From an uncultured Eubacterium sp. (GTDB lineage Bacteria; Bacillota; Clostridia; Oscillospirales; Acutalibacteraceae), in the NCBI GenBank assembly GCA_934561395.1, contig CAKTGF010000007.1, positions 1 to 64,000 on the forward strand: a DNA stretch of 64,000 bases, in the 5' to 3' direction. Position 1 is the stretch's first letter. The number at the start of each line of letters is the position of its first letter. The notes below the pieces were generated by a model. That model was not told where the DNA came from, did no database searches, and worked only from the letters and a program-made list of their open reading frames with translations. Positions 42,488 through 50,742 of the stretch are shown here, in pieces. The translations under genes and the position numbers were made by a program.

Positions 42488-42915
42488 CGTAAATCCTCCA
42501 ATCTCTTGTTTTCGCCGAGTGAAATAATGGTTTCAACAAATGAATTCATGGTTTCGGCGAATTTTTGACCCTCTGCGGCGGATACCCATTCAACACGGGT
42601 TCTGCCCTTTTCAATGCCAAGATAATCAAGCATTGAGAAAAGCAGGGTCATTCTTCTTCTTGCATAATAGTTGCCTGTGGTGTAGTGGCAGTCGCCCGGG
42701 TGGCAGCCGCACATGATTACACCGTCTGCTCCTCTTTGAAACGCCCTTAAAATAAACATTGGGTTAACACGGCAAGAGCAGGGCACACGAATAATTTTAA
42801 TATCTGCGGGATAATTAAGTCGATTTGTGCCGGCTAAATCAGCACCGGCGTATGAACACCAGTTGCAGCAGAATGCAACAATAGTAGGTTTAAATTCTTT
42901 ATTTTCTATTTGCAT
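42472..42915 (-). CDS. flxD: MvhD/FlxD-type [2Fe-2S] subunit
   Basis: The protein has 147 residues. The MvhD pattern is clear: FCCNWCSYAGADLAG, RVPCSCRVNP, GVIMCGCHPGDCHY, and RRMTLLFSMLDYLGI. In methanogens MvhD hands electrons to HdrA; in FlxABCD it does the same from NADH. Its start overlaps the hdrA stop by 10 bp, fitting direct contact with HdrA. Confidence 0.93.
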   Translation of the reverse strand: MQIENKEFKPTIVAFCCNWCSYAGADLAGTNRLNYPADIKIIRVPCSCRVNPMFILRAFQRGADGVIMCGCHPGDCHYTTGNYYARRRMTLLFSMLDYLGIEKGRTRVEWVSAAEGQKFAETMNSFVETIISLGENKRLEDLRCKTE

Positions 42916-44900
42916 ATTGCATCTACCTCCGCCATAATTTGCCTGTTAGAGAAGCCGTTCAAATCCATAGCGCCGCTTGGGCATGCAACGGTGCAGGCAC
43001 CGCAGCCCTGGCAAACAGCCGGGTTAACGCTTGCAACCCTGCGAATGGCAGTTGTTCTGTCAGGCATTCTGAATTCCTTGTCAACATAGGTAATTGCGCC
43101 GTATGGGCAAACCTTTTCACAGCTTGAACAGCCGTTGCACATTAATTCATCGCTGTGGGCAACACATGGGTTACAGGTTAATTTGTCTTTAACCAAAAGG
43201 CCGATTACCTTTGCCGCACAGGCACTTGCCTGTGATACGGTTTCGGGAATATCCTTGGGACCCTGGCACATACCGCTTAAAAATACACCTGCGGTAGGGC
43301 TTTCAACAGGTCTGAGCTTTGGATGAGCCTCTGTGAAGAAATCGTTGGTATCTATTGATGCGGTAAGCATTGTTGCAAGGGGTCTTGCGCTCTTGTCAGG
43401 CTCAATTGCCGCAGCAAGAACCACCATGTCGGCATCAATATGCAGCTGCTCGTTGGCAATAAGGTCAGACGCCTGAACCTTAAGTTTGCCGTTTTCGGGA
43501 ACAACCTTGCCAACCATTCCCTTAATATAGTGAACGCCGTATTCCTCAACGGCTCTGCGATAAAATTCGTCAAAATTCTTACCCGGGGTACGAACATCAA
43601 TGTAGAAAACATAAACATCGGTGTCGGGGTATTTTTCACGGGTAAGCATTGCGTGCTTTGCTGTGTACATGCAGCAAACTTTTGAACAGTAGGGCTTGCC
43701 CTTGCTGTCAACACCATCGCAGCGGGAGCCTACGCACTGAACAAATACTATTGTTTTCGGATGCTTGCGGTCGCTGGGACGGAGAAGTGTTCCGCTTGTA
43801 GGGCCGGCGGCATTCATAAGTCTTTCATATTCAAGTGAAGTTACAACATCGGGGCTTTGGCTGTAAGCAAATTCGTCAAACTTGTCAACCTTAATGGGGT
43901 TAAAGCCTGTTGCAACAACAATTGCGCCGTACTTAGCCTCAACAAATTCGTCCTTAGCGTCGTAATTGATAGCGCCTGCGGCACAAACCGTTGAGCAAAG
44001 TCCACATTTTCCTGTTTTAAGCTTGATGCAGTAGTTGGGGTCGATTGTTGCAACCTTCGGCACTGCCTGAGCAAAAGGAATATATACTGCGTGGCGATTG
44101 TCCATTCCCAGGTTAAATTCGTTTGGAACCTTTTTCATGGGGCATTTTTCTGTGCATAAGCCGCAGCCTGTGCAAATGTCCTCGTTAACATATCTTGCCT
44201 TTTTCTTAATTTTAACGCTGAAATTGCCTACAAAGCCCTTAACCTCTTCAACCTCGCTGTAGGAATAAATCTTAATTTTTTCCTGCTGAGCTGCCTCAAC
44301 CATTTTTGGGGTCAAAATACATGCTGCACAGTCAAGAGTGGGGAAAGTTTTATCAATCTGCGCCATTTTGCCGCCGATGGTGGGAGATTTTTCAACAATG
44401 TCAACCTCAAAGCCTGCCTCGGCAATATCAAGGGCTGTTTGAATACCGGCAATGCCTCCGCCGATAACAAGGGCACGCTTTGTTACAGGGCTTTCGCCTG
44501 CTGTAAGCGGTGTGTTAAGATGAACCTTTGCAATGGCTGCCCTGCCAAGTATAATTGCCTTTTCTGTGGCGGTGGCCATATCCTTATGTATCCAAGAGCA
44601 TTGCTCACGAATGTTGGCAATCTCGACCATATAGGGGTTCAAGCCCACCGAAGCGGCAGCCTTTCTAAAGGTATTTTCGTGCATTCTCGGAGAGCAGGAG
44701 CAAATAACAACACCTGTTAAGTGATGCTCTTTGATAGCGTCCTTTACCAGGTTTTGACCTGCCTCGGAGCACATATATTGGTAGTCGGTAGAGAAAACAA
44801 CGCCCGGTTCGTTTTTAAGTGTTTCGGCAACCTGATGAACATCAACGGTGCCTGCAATATTACTACCGCACCAGCATACAAATACGCCAATTCTTTGCAT
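42906..44900 (-). CDS. hdrA: Heterodisulfide-reductase-type HdrA (electron-bifurcating flavoprotein)
   Basis: The protein has 664 residues, the common soluble HdrA length. The start MQRIGVFVCWCGSNIAGTVD is the N-terminal HdrA domain. The FAD motif is VIGGGIAGIQTALDIAEAGF. A conserved TLDCAACILTPKM is followed by ferredoxin motifs CTGCGLCTEKCPMKK, CNGCSSCEKVCP and CQGCGACTVACPSGA. HdrA holds the single FAD that splits electron pairs between a high- and a low-potential acceptor; ferredoxin is the usual low-potential one. It sits between hdrC and flxD. Confidence 0.95.
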   Translation of the reverse strand: MQRIGVFVCWCGSNIAGTVDVHQVAETLKNEPGVVFSTDYQYMCSEAGQNLVKDAIKEHHLTGVVICSCSPRMHENTFRKAAASVGLNPYMVEIANIREQCSWIHKDMATATEKAIILGRAAIAKVHLNTPLTAGESPVTKRALVIGGGIAGIQTALDIAEAGFEVDIVEKSPTIGGKMAQIDKTFPTLDCAACILTPKMVEAAQQEKIKIYSYSEVEEVKGFVGNFSVKIKKKARYVNEDICTGCGLCTEKCPMKKVPNEFNLGMDNRHAVYIPFAQAVPKVATIDPNYCIKLKTGKCGLCSTVCAAGAINYDAKDEFVEAKYGAIVVATGFNPIKVDKFDEFAYSQSPDVVTSLEYERLMNAAGPTSGTLLRPSDRKHPKTIVFVQCVGSRCDGVDSKGKPYCSKVCCMYTAKHAMLTREKYPDTDVYVFYIDVRTPGKNFDEFYRRAVEEYGVHYIKGMVGKVVPENGKLKVQASDLIANEQLHIDADMVVLAAAIEPDKSARPLATMLTASIDTNDFFTEAHPKLRPVESPTAGVFLSGMCQGPKDIPETVSQASACAAKVIGLLVKDKLTCNPCVAHSDELMCNGCSSCEKVCPYGAITYVDKEFRMPDRTTAIRRVASVNPAVCQGCGACTVACPSGAMDLNGFSNRQIMAEVDAICK

Positions 44901-44915
44901 TTTTGTGTTTCCTCC

Positions 44916-45305
44916 TTACTTTGTGTATTTTCTGAACGCACTGACAATCGCCTGCTGGGGAATGTCGTCGTTAACAATTGCGGGAATATCCTGTGGCTTT
45001 AAGTGGTTTGCGCCCTGCTTGCGAATAACCTCAAGCCTTACAGCCTCAACAAGGTTTGCCGGCTCAACGCCCCTTGGGCATCTTTCAACACAGGCAAAGC
45101 AGGTTAAGCAGTTGTAAAGGGAATCGCTGTTAAGCAGCGGCTCAATGTTGCCGCTTTCAACCATATATACAAATTGGTGTGGATGATATTCCATGTTATC
45201 AAAAGACGGGCAGGTGGCAGAGCATTTGCCGCATCTCATACATTTACGAGCGTTAGTGCCTGAAACTTCAAGGATACGCTCTTTTAATTCTTTATTCTTA
45301 TCCAT
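44916..45305 (-). CDS. hdrC: HdrC iron-sulfur subunit
   Basis: The protein has 129 residues with two [4Fe-4S] motifs, CMRCGKCSATCPSF and CLTCFACVERCPRGVEP, as in HdrC. It transfers electrons from HdrA to HdrB. Spacing is 10 bp after hdrB and 15 bp before hdrA. Confidence 0.93.
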   Translation of the reverse strand: MDKNKELKERILEVSGTNARKCMRCGKCSATCPSFDNMEYHPHQFVYMVESGNIEPLLNSDSLYNCLTCFACVERCPRGVEPANLVEAVRLEVIRKQGANHLKPQDIPAIVNDDIPQQAIVSAFRKYTK

Positions 45306-45315
45306 AGAGTCCTCC

Positions 45316-46098
45316 TTATTTCACACCAAGCGCCTCGGCAAGTATTTCTGTAAAATACTTAACCGGAATATCGTAATCGGTAGCGTTTTTGTCAAGGTTG
45401 TAAAGGCAAAGGGGGCAGGCGGTAATTACTGCCTCTGCACCGCAGTTAACTGCATTTTCAAGCACTGCGTTAGCCTTTTTCTTTGCAATCTCATTATTTT
45501 CAACGGTAATATAACCGCCGCAGCATTCGTTACGCATTGAATATTTAACAGGCTCTGCGCCCAATGCCTTAATGAAATCCTCTAAAATGGTAGGATTTTC
45601 AGGGTCGTCCATTTGCATAACCTTGCTGGGCCTTAAAAGCAGGCAGCCGTAATATGGGGCAATTTTCATGCCCTTTAACGGGTTAACAACCTTTTTGCGG
45701 ATTTCGTCAAAGCCGATTTTGTCACGCAAAAGCTCAAGATAGTGAATTACATTGGTTTCGCCGTTGTATTCCTCGTCAAGCTTAAGGTATCTGTTTACCT
45801 TTGCGGCAATCTGAGTGTCGGTTTTCATAACATTGTTTACCTGCTTTATAACATTGTGGCAGGCGGAGCACATGGTTACAAGGTCCTGGCCCTTTTCCTT
45901 AGCCTGATTAAGAGCTCTGACTGATGAAAGCTTTGTTGCAACATCATTTCTTCCGATTGTGAAAACACCGCCGCAGCATTGCCAATCCTCAAGCTCTTGC
46001 AGCTCTATGCCAAGAGCCTGAGCAGAAAGTCGGGCATATTTATCAAGGTCCTTTGCCTTTGTTTTTAATGTGCAACCCGGATAATAACTGTATGTCAT
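45316..46098 (-). CDS. hdrB: HdrB (two CCG domains, non-cubane clusters)
   Basis: The protein has 260 residues. Start MTYSYYPGCTLKTKAKD and the two Cys-rich CCG motifs are intact: WQCCGGVFTIG ... MCSACHNV and YYGCLLLR ... NECCGGYIT ... ACPLCLYN. In methanogens these hold two non-cubane [4Fe-4S] clusters that cleave CoM-S-S-CoB. Here no coenzyme M is expected, so HdrB may pass electrons to the fumarate reductase Fe-S subunit, or act on another disulfide. It lies 42 bp after fumC. Confidence 0.94.
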   Translation of the reverse strand: MTYSYYPGCTLKTKAKDLDKYARLSAQALGIELQELEDWQCCGGVFTIGRNDVATKLSSVRALNQAKEKGQDLVTMCSACHNVIKQVNNVMKTDTQIAAKVNRYLKLDEEYNGETNVIHYLELLRDKIGFDEIRKKVVNPLKGMKIAPYYGCLLLRPSKVMQMDDPENPTILEDFIKALGAEPVKYSMRNECCGGYITVENNEIAKKKANAVLENAVNCGAEAVITACPLCLYNLDKNATDYDIPVKYFTEILAEALGVK

Positions 46099-46140
46099 TG
46101 CTATTTCCTCACTGATAATAAAAGTTTTATTTGGCTGTGG

Positions 46141-47517
46141 TTAAACCATTTGCTCGGGGTGGAATACCTCGTCGAATTTTTCTGCTGTAAGGAAGCCTAA
46201 TTCAACGCAGGCCTCTTTAAGAGAAATATTGTCTTTAAATGCCTTTTTAGCGGTTTTTGCCGCATTTTCGTAGCCGATGTACGGGTTAAGTGCGGTTACA
46301 AGCATAAGTGAGTTGTGAAGATTGTTATACATTTTATCTTCGTTTGCCTTAATGCCCACTGCGCAGTTGTCGTTAAAGCTTATCATAACCTCGCTTAAAA
46401 GCCTTACAGATTGTGTAAAGTTATAAATTATAACGGGCATAAATACATTAAGTTCAAAGTTACCCTGTGATGCGGCAAAACCGATTGCTGCGTCGTTGCC
46501 CATAACCTGAACTGCAACCATGGTTACAGCCTCGCACTGGGTTGGGTTAACCTTGCCCGGCATAATTGATGAGCCCGGCTCGTTTTCGGGGATTTTGATT
46601 TCTCCAAGGCCAAGCCTTGGGCCCGAAGCAAGCCATCTTACATCGTTTGCCATTTTCATAAGGTCTGCGGCAAGTGCCTTTAATGCACCGTGTGCAAAAA
46701 CGATTTCGTCCTTTGATGTAAGTGCGTGGAACTTGTTTGGTGCGGTAATGAAATCTTTACCTGTGATTTGTGAAACTGCCTTTGCGACCTCGGTGTCAAA
46801 GCCGGCAGGTGCGTTAAGACCTGTTCCTACCGCTGTGCCGCCAAGTGCCAGCTCCTTAAGCTCGGGAAGAGCAATTTCAAGCAGCCTTCTGTCTTTTTCA
46901 AGGCTGGTTCTCCAGCCGCTGATTTCCTGGCTGAAGGTAATAGGTGTAGCGTCCTGAAGGTGAGTTCTGCCGCTTTTAACAATGCCCTCATGGTCTTTTT
47001 CAAGCTTTTTAAGTGTTGCAATAAGCTTGTCAAGAGCAGGAAATACCTTTTCCTCAATACCCAAAACAGCCGCAATGCTCATAGCGGTTGGGAAGGTGTC
47101 GTTTGAGGATTGGCTCATATTAATATCGTCGTTTGGATGAAGAAGCTTTTTGCCTGCAATTTCGTTGCCTCTGTTTGCAATAACCTCGTTAGCATTCATA
47201 TTTGACTGCGTGCCTGAGCCGGTCTGCCAAACAACAAGGGGAAAGTGCTCGTTAAGAGAGCCGCTCATTACCTCGTTGCAGGCTTGAGAAATTGCCGCTA
47301 ATTTTTCGTCAGTCATTTTTTCAGGCTTCAAAATGTTATTAGCAATAGCTGCTGCCTTCTTTAAAACGCCGAATGCGTGTGTGATTTCTCTGGGCATAAC
47401 CTCAATGCCCACACCGATTTTAAAGTTTTCGTGGCTGCGCTCGGTTTGTGCTGCCCAATATTTGTCGGCAGGCACCTTAACCTCGCCCATTGAATCGTGT
47501 TCAATACGATATTCCAT
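46141..47517 (-). CDS. fumC: Class II fumarate hydratase
   Basis: The start is ATG 47517 (MEYRIEHDSMGEVKVPADKY) after GGAGG; 458 residues. Superfamily signatures are SGSGTQSNMNANEVIANR, HPNDDINMSQSSND and GSSIMPGKVNPTQCE. The N-terminus fits FumC better than aspartase. It interconverts malate and fumarate, making the substrate of the fumarate reductase encoded at the other end of the operon. It is the first gene after a sigma-A promoter. Confidence 0.95.
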   Translation of the reverse strand: MEYRIEHDSMGEVKVPADKYWAAQTERSHENFKIGVGIEVMPREITHAFGVLKKAAAIANNILKPEKMTDEKLAAISQACNEVMSGSLNEHFPLVVWQTGSGTQSNMNANEVIANRGNEIAGKKLLHPNDDINMSQSSNDTFPTAMSIAAVLGIEEKVFPALDKLIATLKKLEKDHEGIVKSGRTHLQDATPITFSQEISGWRTSLEKDRRLLEIALPELKELALGGTAVGTGLNAPAGFDTEVAKAVSQITGKDFITAPNKFHALTSKDEIVFAHGALKALAADLMKMANDVRWLASGPRLGLGEIKIPENEPGSSIMPGKVNPTQCEAVTMVAVQVMGNDAAIGFAASQGNFELNVFMPVIIYNFTQSVRLLSEVMISFNDNCAVGIKANEDKMYNNLHNSLMLVTALNPYIGYENAAKTAKKAFKDNISLKEACVELGFLTAEKFDEVFHPEQMV

Positions 47518-47560
47518 AACATCTACCTCCATAAAATACTAATATAGTTTACCGTCAATT

Positions 47561-47588
47561 ATTATAATATAAATTTAGAAGTATTCAA
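47561..47588 (-). promoter_or_regulatory. Promoter of the fumC-hdr-flx-frd operon
   Basis: Minus-strand TTGAAT (47583-47588), 16 bp, TATAAT (47561-47566), about 40 bp before fumC. It is the only good promoter seen for the 11.4-kb operon. Confidence 0.7.
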
Positions 47589-47676
47589 CCCTTTTTGTTA
47601 AAAAAATAACGATGTTATATCAACTTTGTCTGTTTCAACAAATATAAACAAAAAATGCGTTAAAAATATAACAAAA

Positions 47677-47715
47677 TAACAATACCTATGGAACACAATT
47701 CCATAGGTATTGTTA
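47677..47715. terminator. Terminator of the GH127 gene
   Basis: A perfect 17-bp stem TAACAATACCTATGGAA / TTCCATAGGTATTGTTA around CACAA, directly after the GH127 stop on the minus strand and followed by an A/T-rich stretch. Confidence 0.75.
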
Positions 47716-47722
47716 TTAATCC

Positions 47723-49651
47723 CTAATCGGGCTGAATATTAATGTAAACCGCCATTTCGTTTTCGCCCCTGTTGCCCCATTTGTAATAGGGTATAAGTTT
47801 TATTTTTACAGGATTTTTATTGCTTTGGGTGTAGGGGGAATATAATTCATCATCGGCGTTTTCACGGCAGCCGTTTGCGGTTATAATGTCGCCGTTTACC
47901 TTAAAATCGGGGTTTTTTGATATGCTGAGCATTTGCAGGTTGCTGCCGTTATCAACCTCCTCCATGCAATAAACAAAGGGTCCCCTTGTAACGGCAACCT
48001 TGCCGATATTGGCACGCACTCTGTTAGAACATTTAATAAGCCGTGGCTTAATTTCAAATTGGGCGTCGATTTCCGTCTGCTGGTCAATTTCAATATATGC
48101 ATAGCCCTCCTTGATTATTGCAGCGGGTGAAATTTTATATTCCTCCGCCCAAGAGGGCAGCCTTAACGCAAGGGTGGTTTTCTCCTTTGGGTTAACGCTT
48201 ATTTTTACTTTTCCGTTTGAAGAATAGGAGGAGCTAATGCTGATTTTTGCCTTTGATGCATTGATTTCTCCGCCTATGTATTGATGAATAAAAATGCAGG
48301 AATCGCTTTCGGTAAAGCAGTATTCCCCGATAGATGAAAGCAGCCTTGCCAAATTAGGCGGGCAGCAGGCGCAGCCAAACCATTTTTGGCGAACCGGCTT
48401 TATGTGCCTTTTTCGTGAATCGCTGCGGCTTGCCAAGGGTAAAACCTCTAACGGGTTAACATAGAAAAAGCTTTTGCCGTCCTGCCCCATGCCTGACAGA
48501 ACCGTGTTGTAAAGGGCTCTTTCAACAGCGTCGGCATAACGGGCGTCGGGCTTAATTTCCAACATTCTGCGTGCAAAAAATATCAACCCTATTGATGCAC
48601 AGGTTTCGCTGTAAGCAAGGTCGTTGGGCAAATCGTAGTTAAATGAAAATGATTCGCCGTCGGCATTTGCACCTATTCCGCCGGTAATATACATTTTTTG
48701 GTTAATGATATTATCTAAAATCTTTTTGCAGGCGGAATATAAGCCCTCATCGTTGCAGCGCTTTGCAAGGTCAGCCATGGCACTGTAAAGATAAACGCCC
48801 CTGACAGCGTGGCCCACAGCCTCCTTTTGCAGGCGTGGCTGCATATGGGCTTGGTTGTAGTGGTAATTGTCGTGGGTGGTTTTTTTGCCTAAAACAAGGT
48901 CGTAATAATAGGGCTTTTTGCCCCTTTCATCCACAAAAAATTCCGCCGTGTTAAGGTATTTTTTGTTGCCGGTTAAATCATACAGCTTAACCAAAGCCAT
49001 TTCGGCTATTTCGTGGCCTGGGTAGCCCTTTATTTTGTCACGCCCAAAGGTGTTGCAAATTAAATCCGCAAATTTTATTGCGGCGTTTAACAGTTTGTCA
49101 TCCCCGGTGGCGTTATAAAAGCTGATTGCCCCCTCAGTCAAATGGCCAAAGCAGTAAAGCTCATGAAAATCCTTAAGATTGCTGAAAATATCATTGTGAT
49201 TGTTGATAATATATAGGGTGTCAAGGTAGCCGTTTTCAAGCTGTGCATTGCAGATGATGTCAATACACTCCTTTGCTTTTCGCTCCAGGACGCTGTCCGG
49301 ATGATTCGTGAGGGAATATCCCACAGCCTCAATCCATTTGTAAACATCGCTGTCCTGAAAAACCCAGCCGTGAAAGGCGCCCTCCTCTGCGTTTTTAAGG
49401 TCGTAGCACCATTTGTCAGTGGGGTAAACAGGCACGTTTTCGCCGTTTTTTATTTTTTGTGCGATTTTGCCTGCCTTTATGAAATTTTCTATGCAGTAAC
49501 TTTTTTCCGCACCCTCAACCAGGTCGTTCAGCGCCCTGTATTGATAGGGTATTACCTCTGTTCTGACCAGCTCGGTTTCCCTTGACCAAAAGCTGTCGTT
49601 AACAGTAATATTTTTTAGCGGAATATGCGCTGAGAAGCTTTGACTATCCAT
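47723..49651 (-). CDS. GH127-type beta-L-arabinofuranosidase
   Basis: The protein has 642 residues and no signal peptide. The start IPLKNITVNDSFWSRE is typical of GH127 (DUF1680). The middle forms an (alpha/alpha)6 barrel (EMALVKLYDLTGNKKYL). The catalytic/zinc region keeps the two-plus-one Cys pattern in WFGCACCPPNLARLLSS, where a Cys acts as nucleophile and zinc is bound. A C-terminal beta-sandwich follows (LRLPSWAEEY, VTRGPFVYCMEE). It removes L-arabinofuranose from plant oligosaccharides in the cytoplasm. The small upstream gene is probably co-transcribed (21-bp gap). Confidence 0.92.
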   Translation of the reverse strand: MDSQSFSAHIPLKNITVNDSFWSRETELVRTEVIPYQYRALNDLVEGAEKSYCIENFIKAGKIAQKIKNGENVPVYPTDKWCYDLKNAEEGAFHGWVFQDSDVYKWIEAVGYSLTNHPDSVLERKAKECIDIICNAQLENGYLDTLYIINNHNDIFSNLKDFHELYCFGHLTEGAISFYNATGDDKLLNAAIKFADLICNTFGRDKIKGYPGHEIAEMALVKLYDLTGNKKYLNTAEFFVDERGKKPYYYDLVLGKKTTHDNYHYNQAHMQPRLQKEAVGHAVRGVYLYSAMADLAKRCNDEGLYSACKKILDNIINQKMYITGGIGANADGESFSFNYDLPNDLAYSETCASIGLIFFARRMLEIKPDARYADAVERALYNTVLSGMGQDGKSFFYVNPLEVLPLASRSDSRKRHIKPVRQKWFGCACCPPNLARLLSSIGEYCFTESDSCIFIHQYIGGEINASKAKISISSSYSSNGKVKISVNPKEKTTLALRLPSWAEEYKISPAAIIKEGYAYIEIDQQTEIDAQFEIKPRLIKCSNRVRANIGKVAVTRGPFVYCMEEVDNGSNLQMLSISKNPDFKVNGDIITANGCRENADDELYSPYTQSNKNPVKIKLIPYYKWGNRGENEMAVYINIQPD

Positions 49652-49672
49652 ATTTTGCCCCTTAAATTAATG

Positions 49673-49906
49673 TTAAAACTTGCCGCCTAAGCTGCCGATT
49701 AAGCCCTCAAAAAGTTCCTTATCCTCAGGCGTTACACGAATGTTGGTGCGTTTTTTTGCCCCGTCTGCTTTGGTTATGCTGATTTCCAGCACATCGCCGC
49801 TGTCGGTACCTGCAAGCACATCCTTAAAAAACAGGCGCAACTTTGGGTGGCGACTGTTAAAGGTCTCTAACTGTTTTTTTATTTGCATTAAAAACATTGG
49901 ATTCAT
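49673..49906 (-). CDS. Small conserved-looking protein of unknown function
   Basis: About 77 residues from ATG 49906, where GGCAGG sits at a suitable distance; ATG 49912 and GTG 49915 are alternatives. The sequence MNPMFLMQIKKQLETFNSRH then a beta-rich part (DVLEISITKADGAKKRTNIR) and an acidic helix (VTPEDKELFEGLIGSL). No family recognised. It lies upstream of the GH127 gene and may simply share its transcript. Confidence 0.65.
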   Translation of the reverse strand: MNPMFLMQIKKQLETFNSRHPKLRLFFKDVLAGTDSGDVLEISITKADGAKKRTNIRVTPEDKELFEGLIGSLGGKF

Positions 49907-49970
49907 ATTCATCACCTGCCATCATTTTAACACAAATATTTAATATGGTAAATAATTATTATAAAACATT

Positions 49971-50029
49971 ATACTTAATGTTTTACAAAACAAGTTTGGC
50001 GTGTTTCAGGGCCTTTATTAACAGTCTAA
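49971..50029 (+). repeat. Dispersed ~60-bp repeat, copy B
   Basis: ATACTTAATGTTTTACAAAA begins it, GGCGTGTTTCAGGGCCTTT is the core and ACAGTCTAA ends it. A strong GC hairpin (50030-50064) follows at once. See copies A and C. Confidence 0.8.
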
Positions 50030-50064
50030 GGCGGGAAGTGATTTTTAATCACTTCCCGCCTTTT
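50030..50064. terminator. Hairpin between repeat copy B and tetR
   Basis: GGCGGGAAGTGATT / AATCACTTCCCGCC with a TTT loop. The T tract (TTTT) follows on the plus strand, so it fits the repeat's orientation better than that of the minus-strand tetR gene ending at 50067. Confidence 0.75.
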
Positions 50065-50066
50065 GC

Positions 50067-50585
50067 TTATTGTCTGCTTCTTGGCATTGTAGCCGTAAGA
50101 ATTTTAATCAGCCTGTCATAATCGGGTTTGCTTTTTTGTGCCTCGTTAACGGTTAATCCGCAAAGTGCGCTTGCCCAAAATACAACAGAATACTGCTGCG
50201 CCGCATCGTTAAGATGATAATGCTTTTTAAGTATTCTATCTGATAGCTGCTTGTATGAGCTATGAATTAAATTGTAAATATCGGTAAAATATTCGGTATG
50301 AAGTGACGCAACAATCAACGGATGAATGGGCTTGATAAATTCGCCGTAGGCCTTAACAGACTCCGCAAGGCTGTTTGATTTATCAATTGTTGCGGCAGAC
50401 TTGCTGACATTATCGCTGAAAATCCATTCAATCATAGAATATATGTCGTTAAAATGGTAATAAAAGGTTTGGCGGCTGATATTGCACTTTTCAACCAAAT
50501 CGGTAACGGTTATTTCCTCAATGCTCTTTTTTTCAAGGAGCTTATAAAAGGATTTAACTATTGAATTTTTTGTTTTTATTGCCAT
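50067..50585 (-). CDS. TetR-family transcriptional regulator
   Basis: The protein has 172 residues. The N-terminal helix-turn-helix reads SIEEITVTDLVEKCNISRQT and FYYHFNDIYSMIEWIF. The C-terminal ligand/dimer domain is short and variable, like the DhaS/'TetR_C' type regulators of Bacillota. It has its own promoter. Neither neighbour (GH127 operon, hypE end) is divergent from it, so its target is unclear. Confidence 0.88.
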   Translation of the reverse strand: MAIKTKNSIVKSFYKLLEKKSIEEITVTDLVEKCNISRQTFYYHFNDIYSMIEWIFSDNVSKSAATIDKSNSLAESVKAYGEFIKPIHPLIVASLHTEYFTDIYNLIHSSYKQLSDRILKKHYHLNDAAQQYSVVFWASALCGLTVNEAQKSKPDYDRLIKILTATMPRSRQ

Positions 50586-50674
50586 TTGTTTATCACTTCC
50601 TAATATAAGGCAGCTGCACCGCTCAATTAAATTTTACTGCGTTTTTGCCTTGCTTAAACGAAAATACGATTTTT

Positions 50675-50703
50675 AATATATCATAAATAGACAAATTCTG
50701 CAA
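50675..50703 (-). promoter_or_regulatory. Promoter of tetR
   Basis: Minus-strand TTGCAG (50698-50703), 17 bp, TATATT (50675-50680), about 90 bp before the start. Confidence 0.6.
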
Positions 50704-50742
50704 CTAAATTCCATTATCTTTATATTTATTTAACAATTTGCA

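Noticed and set aside
46141..47517. Aspartate ammonia-lyase
   Set aside because: Same superfamily, but the N-terminus and length match class II fumarase, and the operon context needs fumarate from malate.
49971..50029. Insertion-sequence end or MITE
   Set aside because: No transposase, terminal inverted repeats or target duplication is visible; a small-RNA-like or other intergenic repeat fits better.
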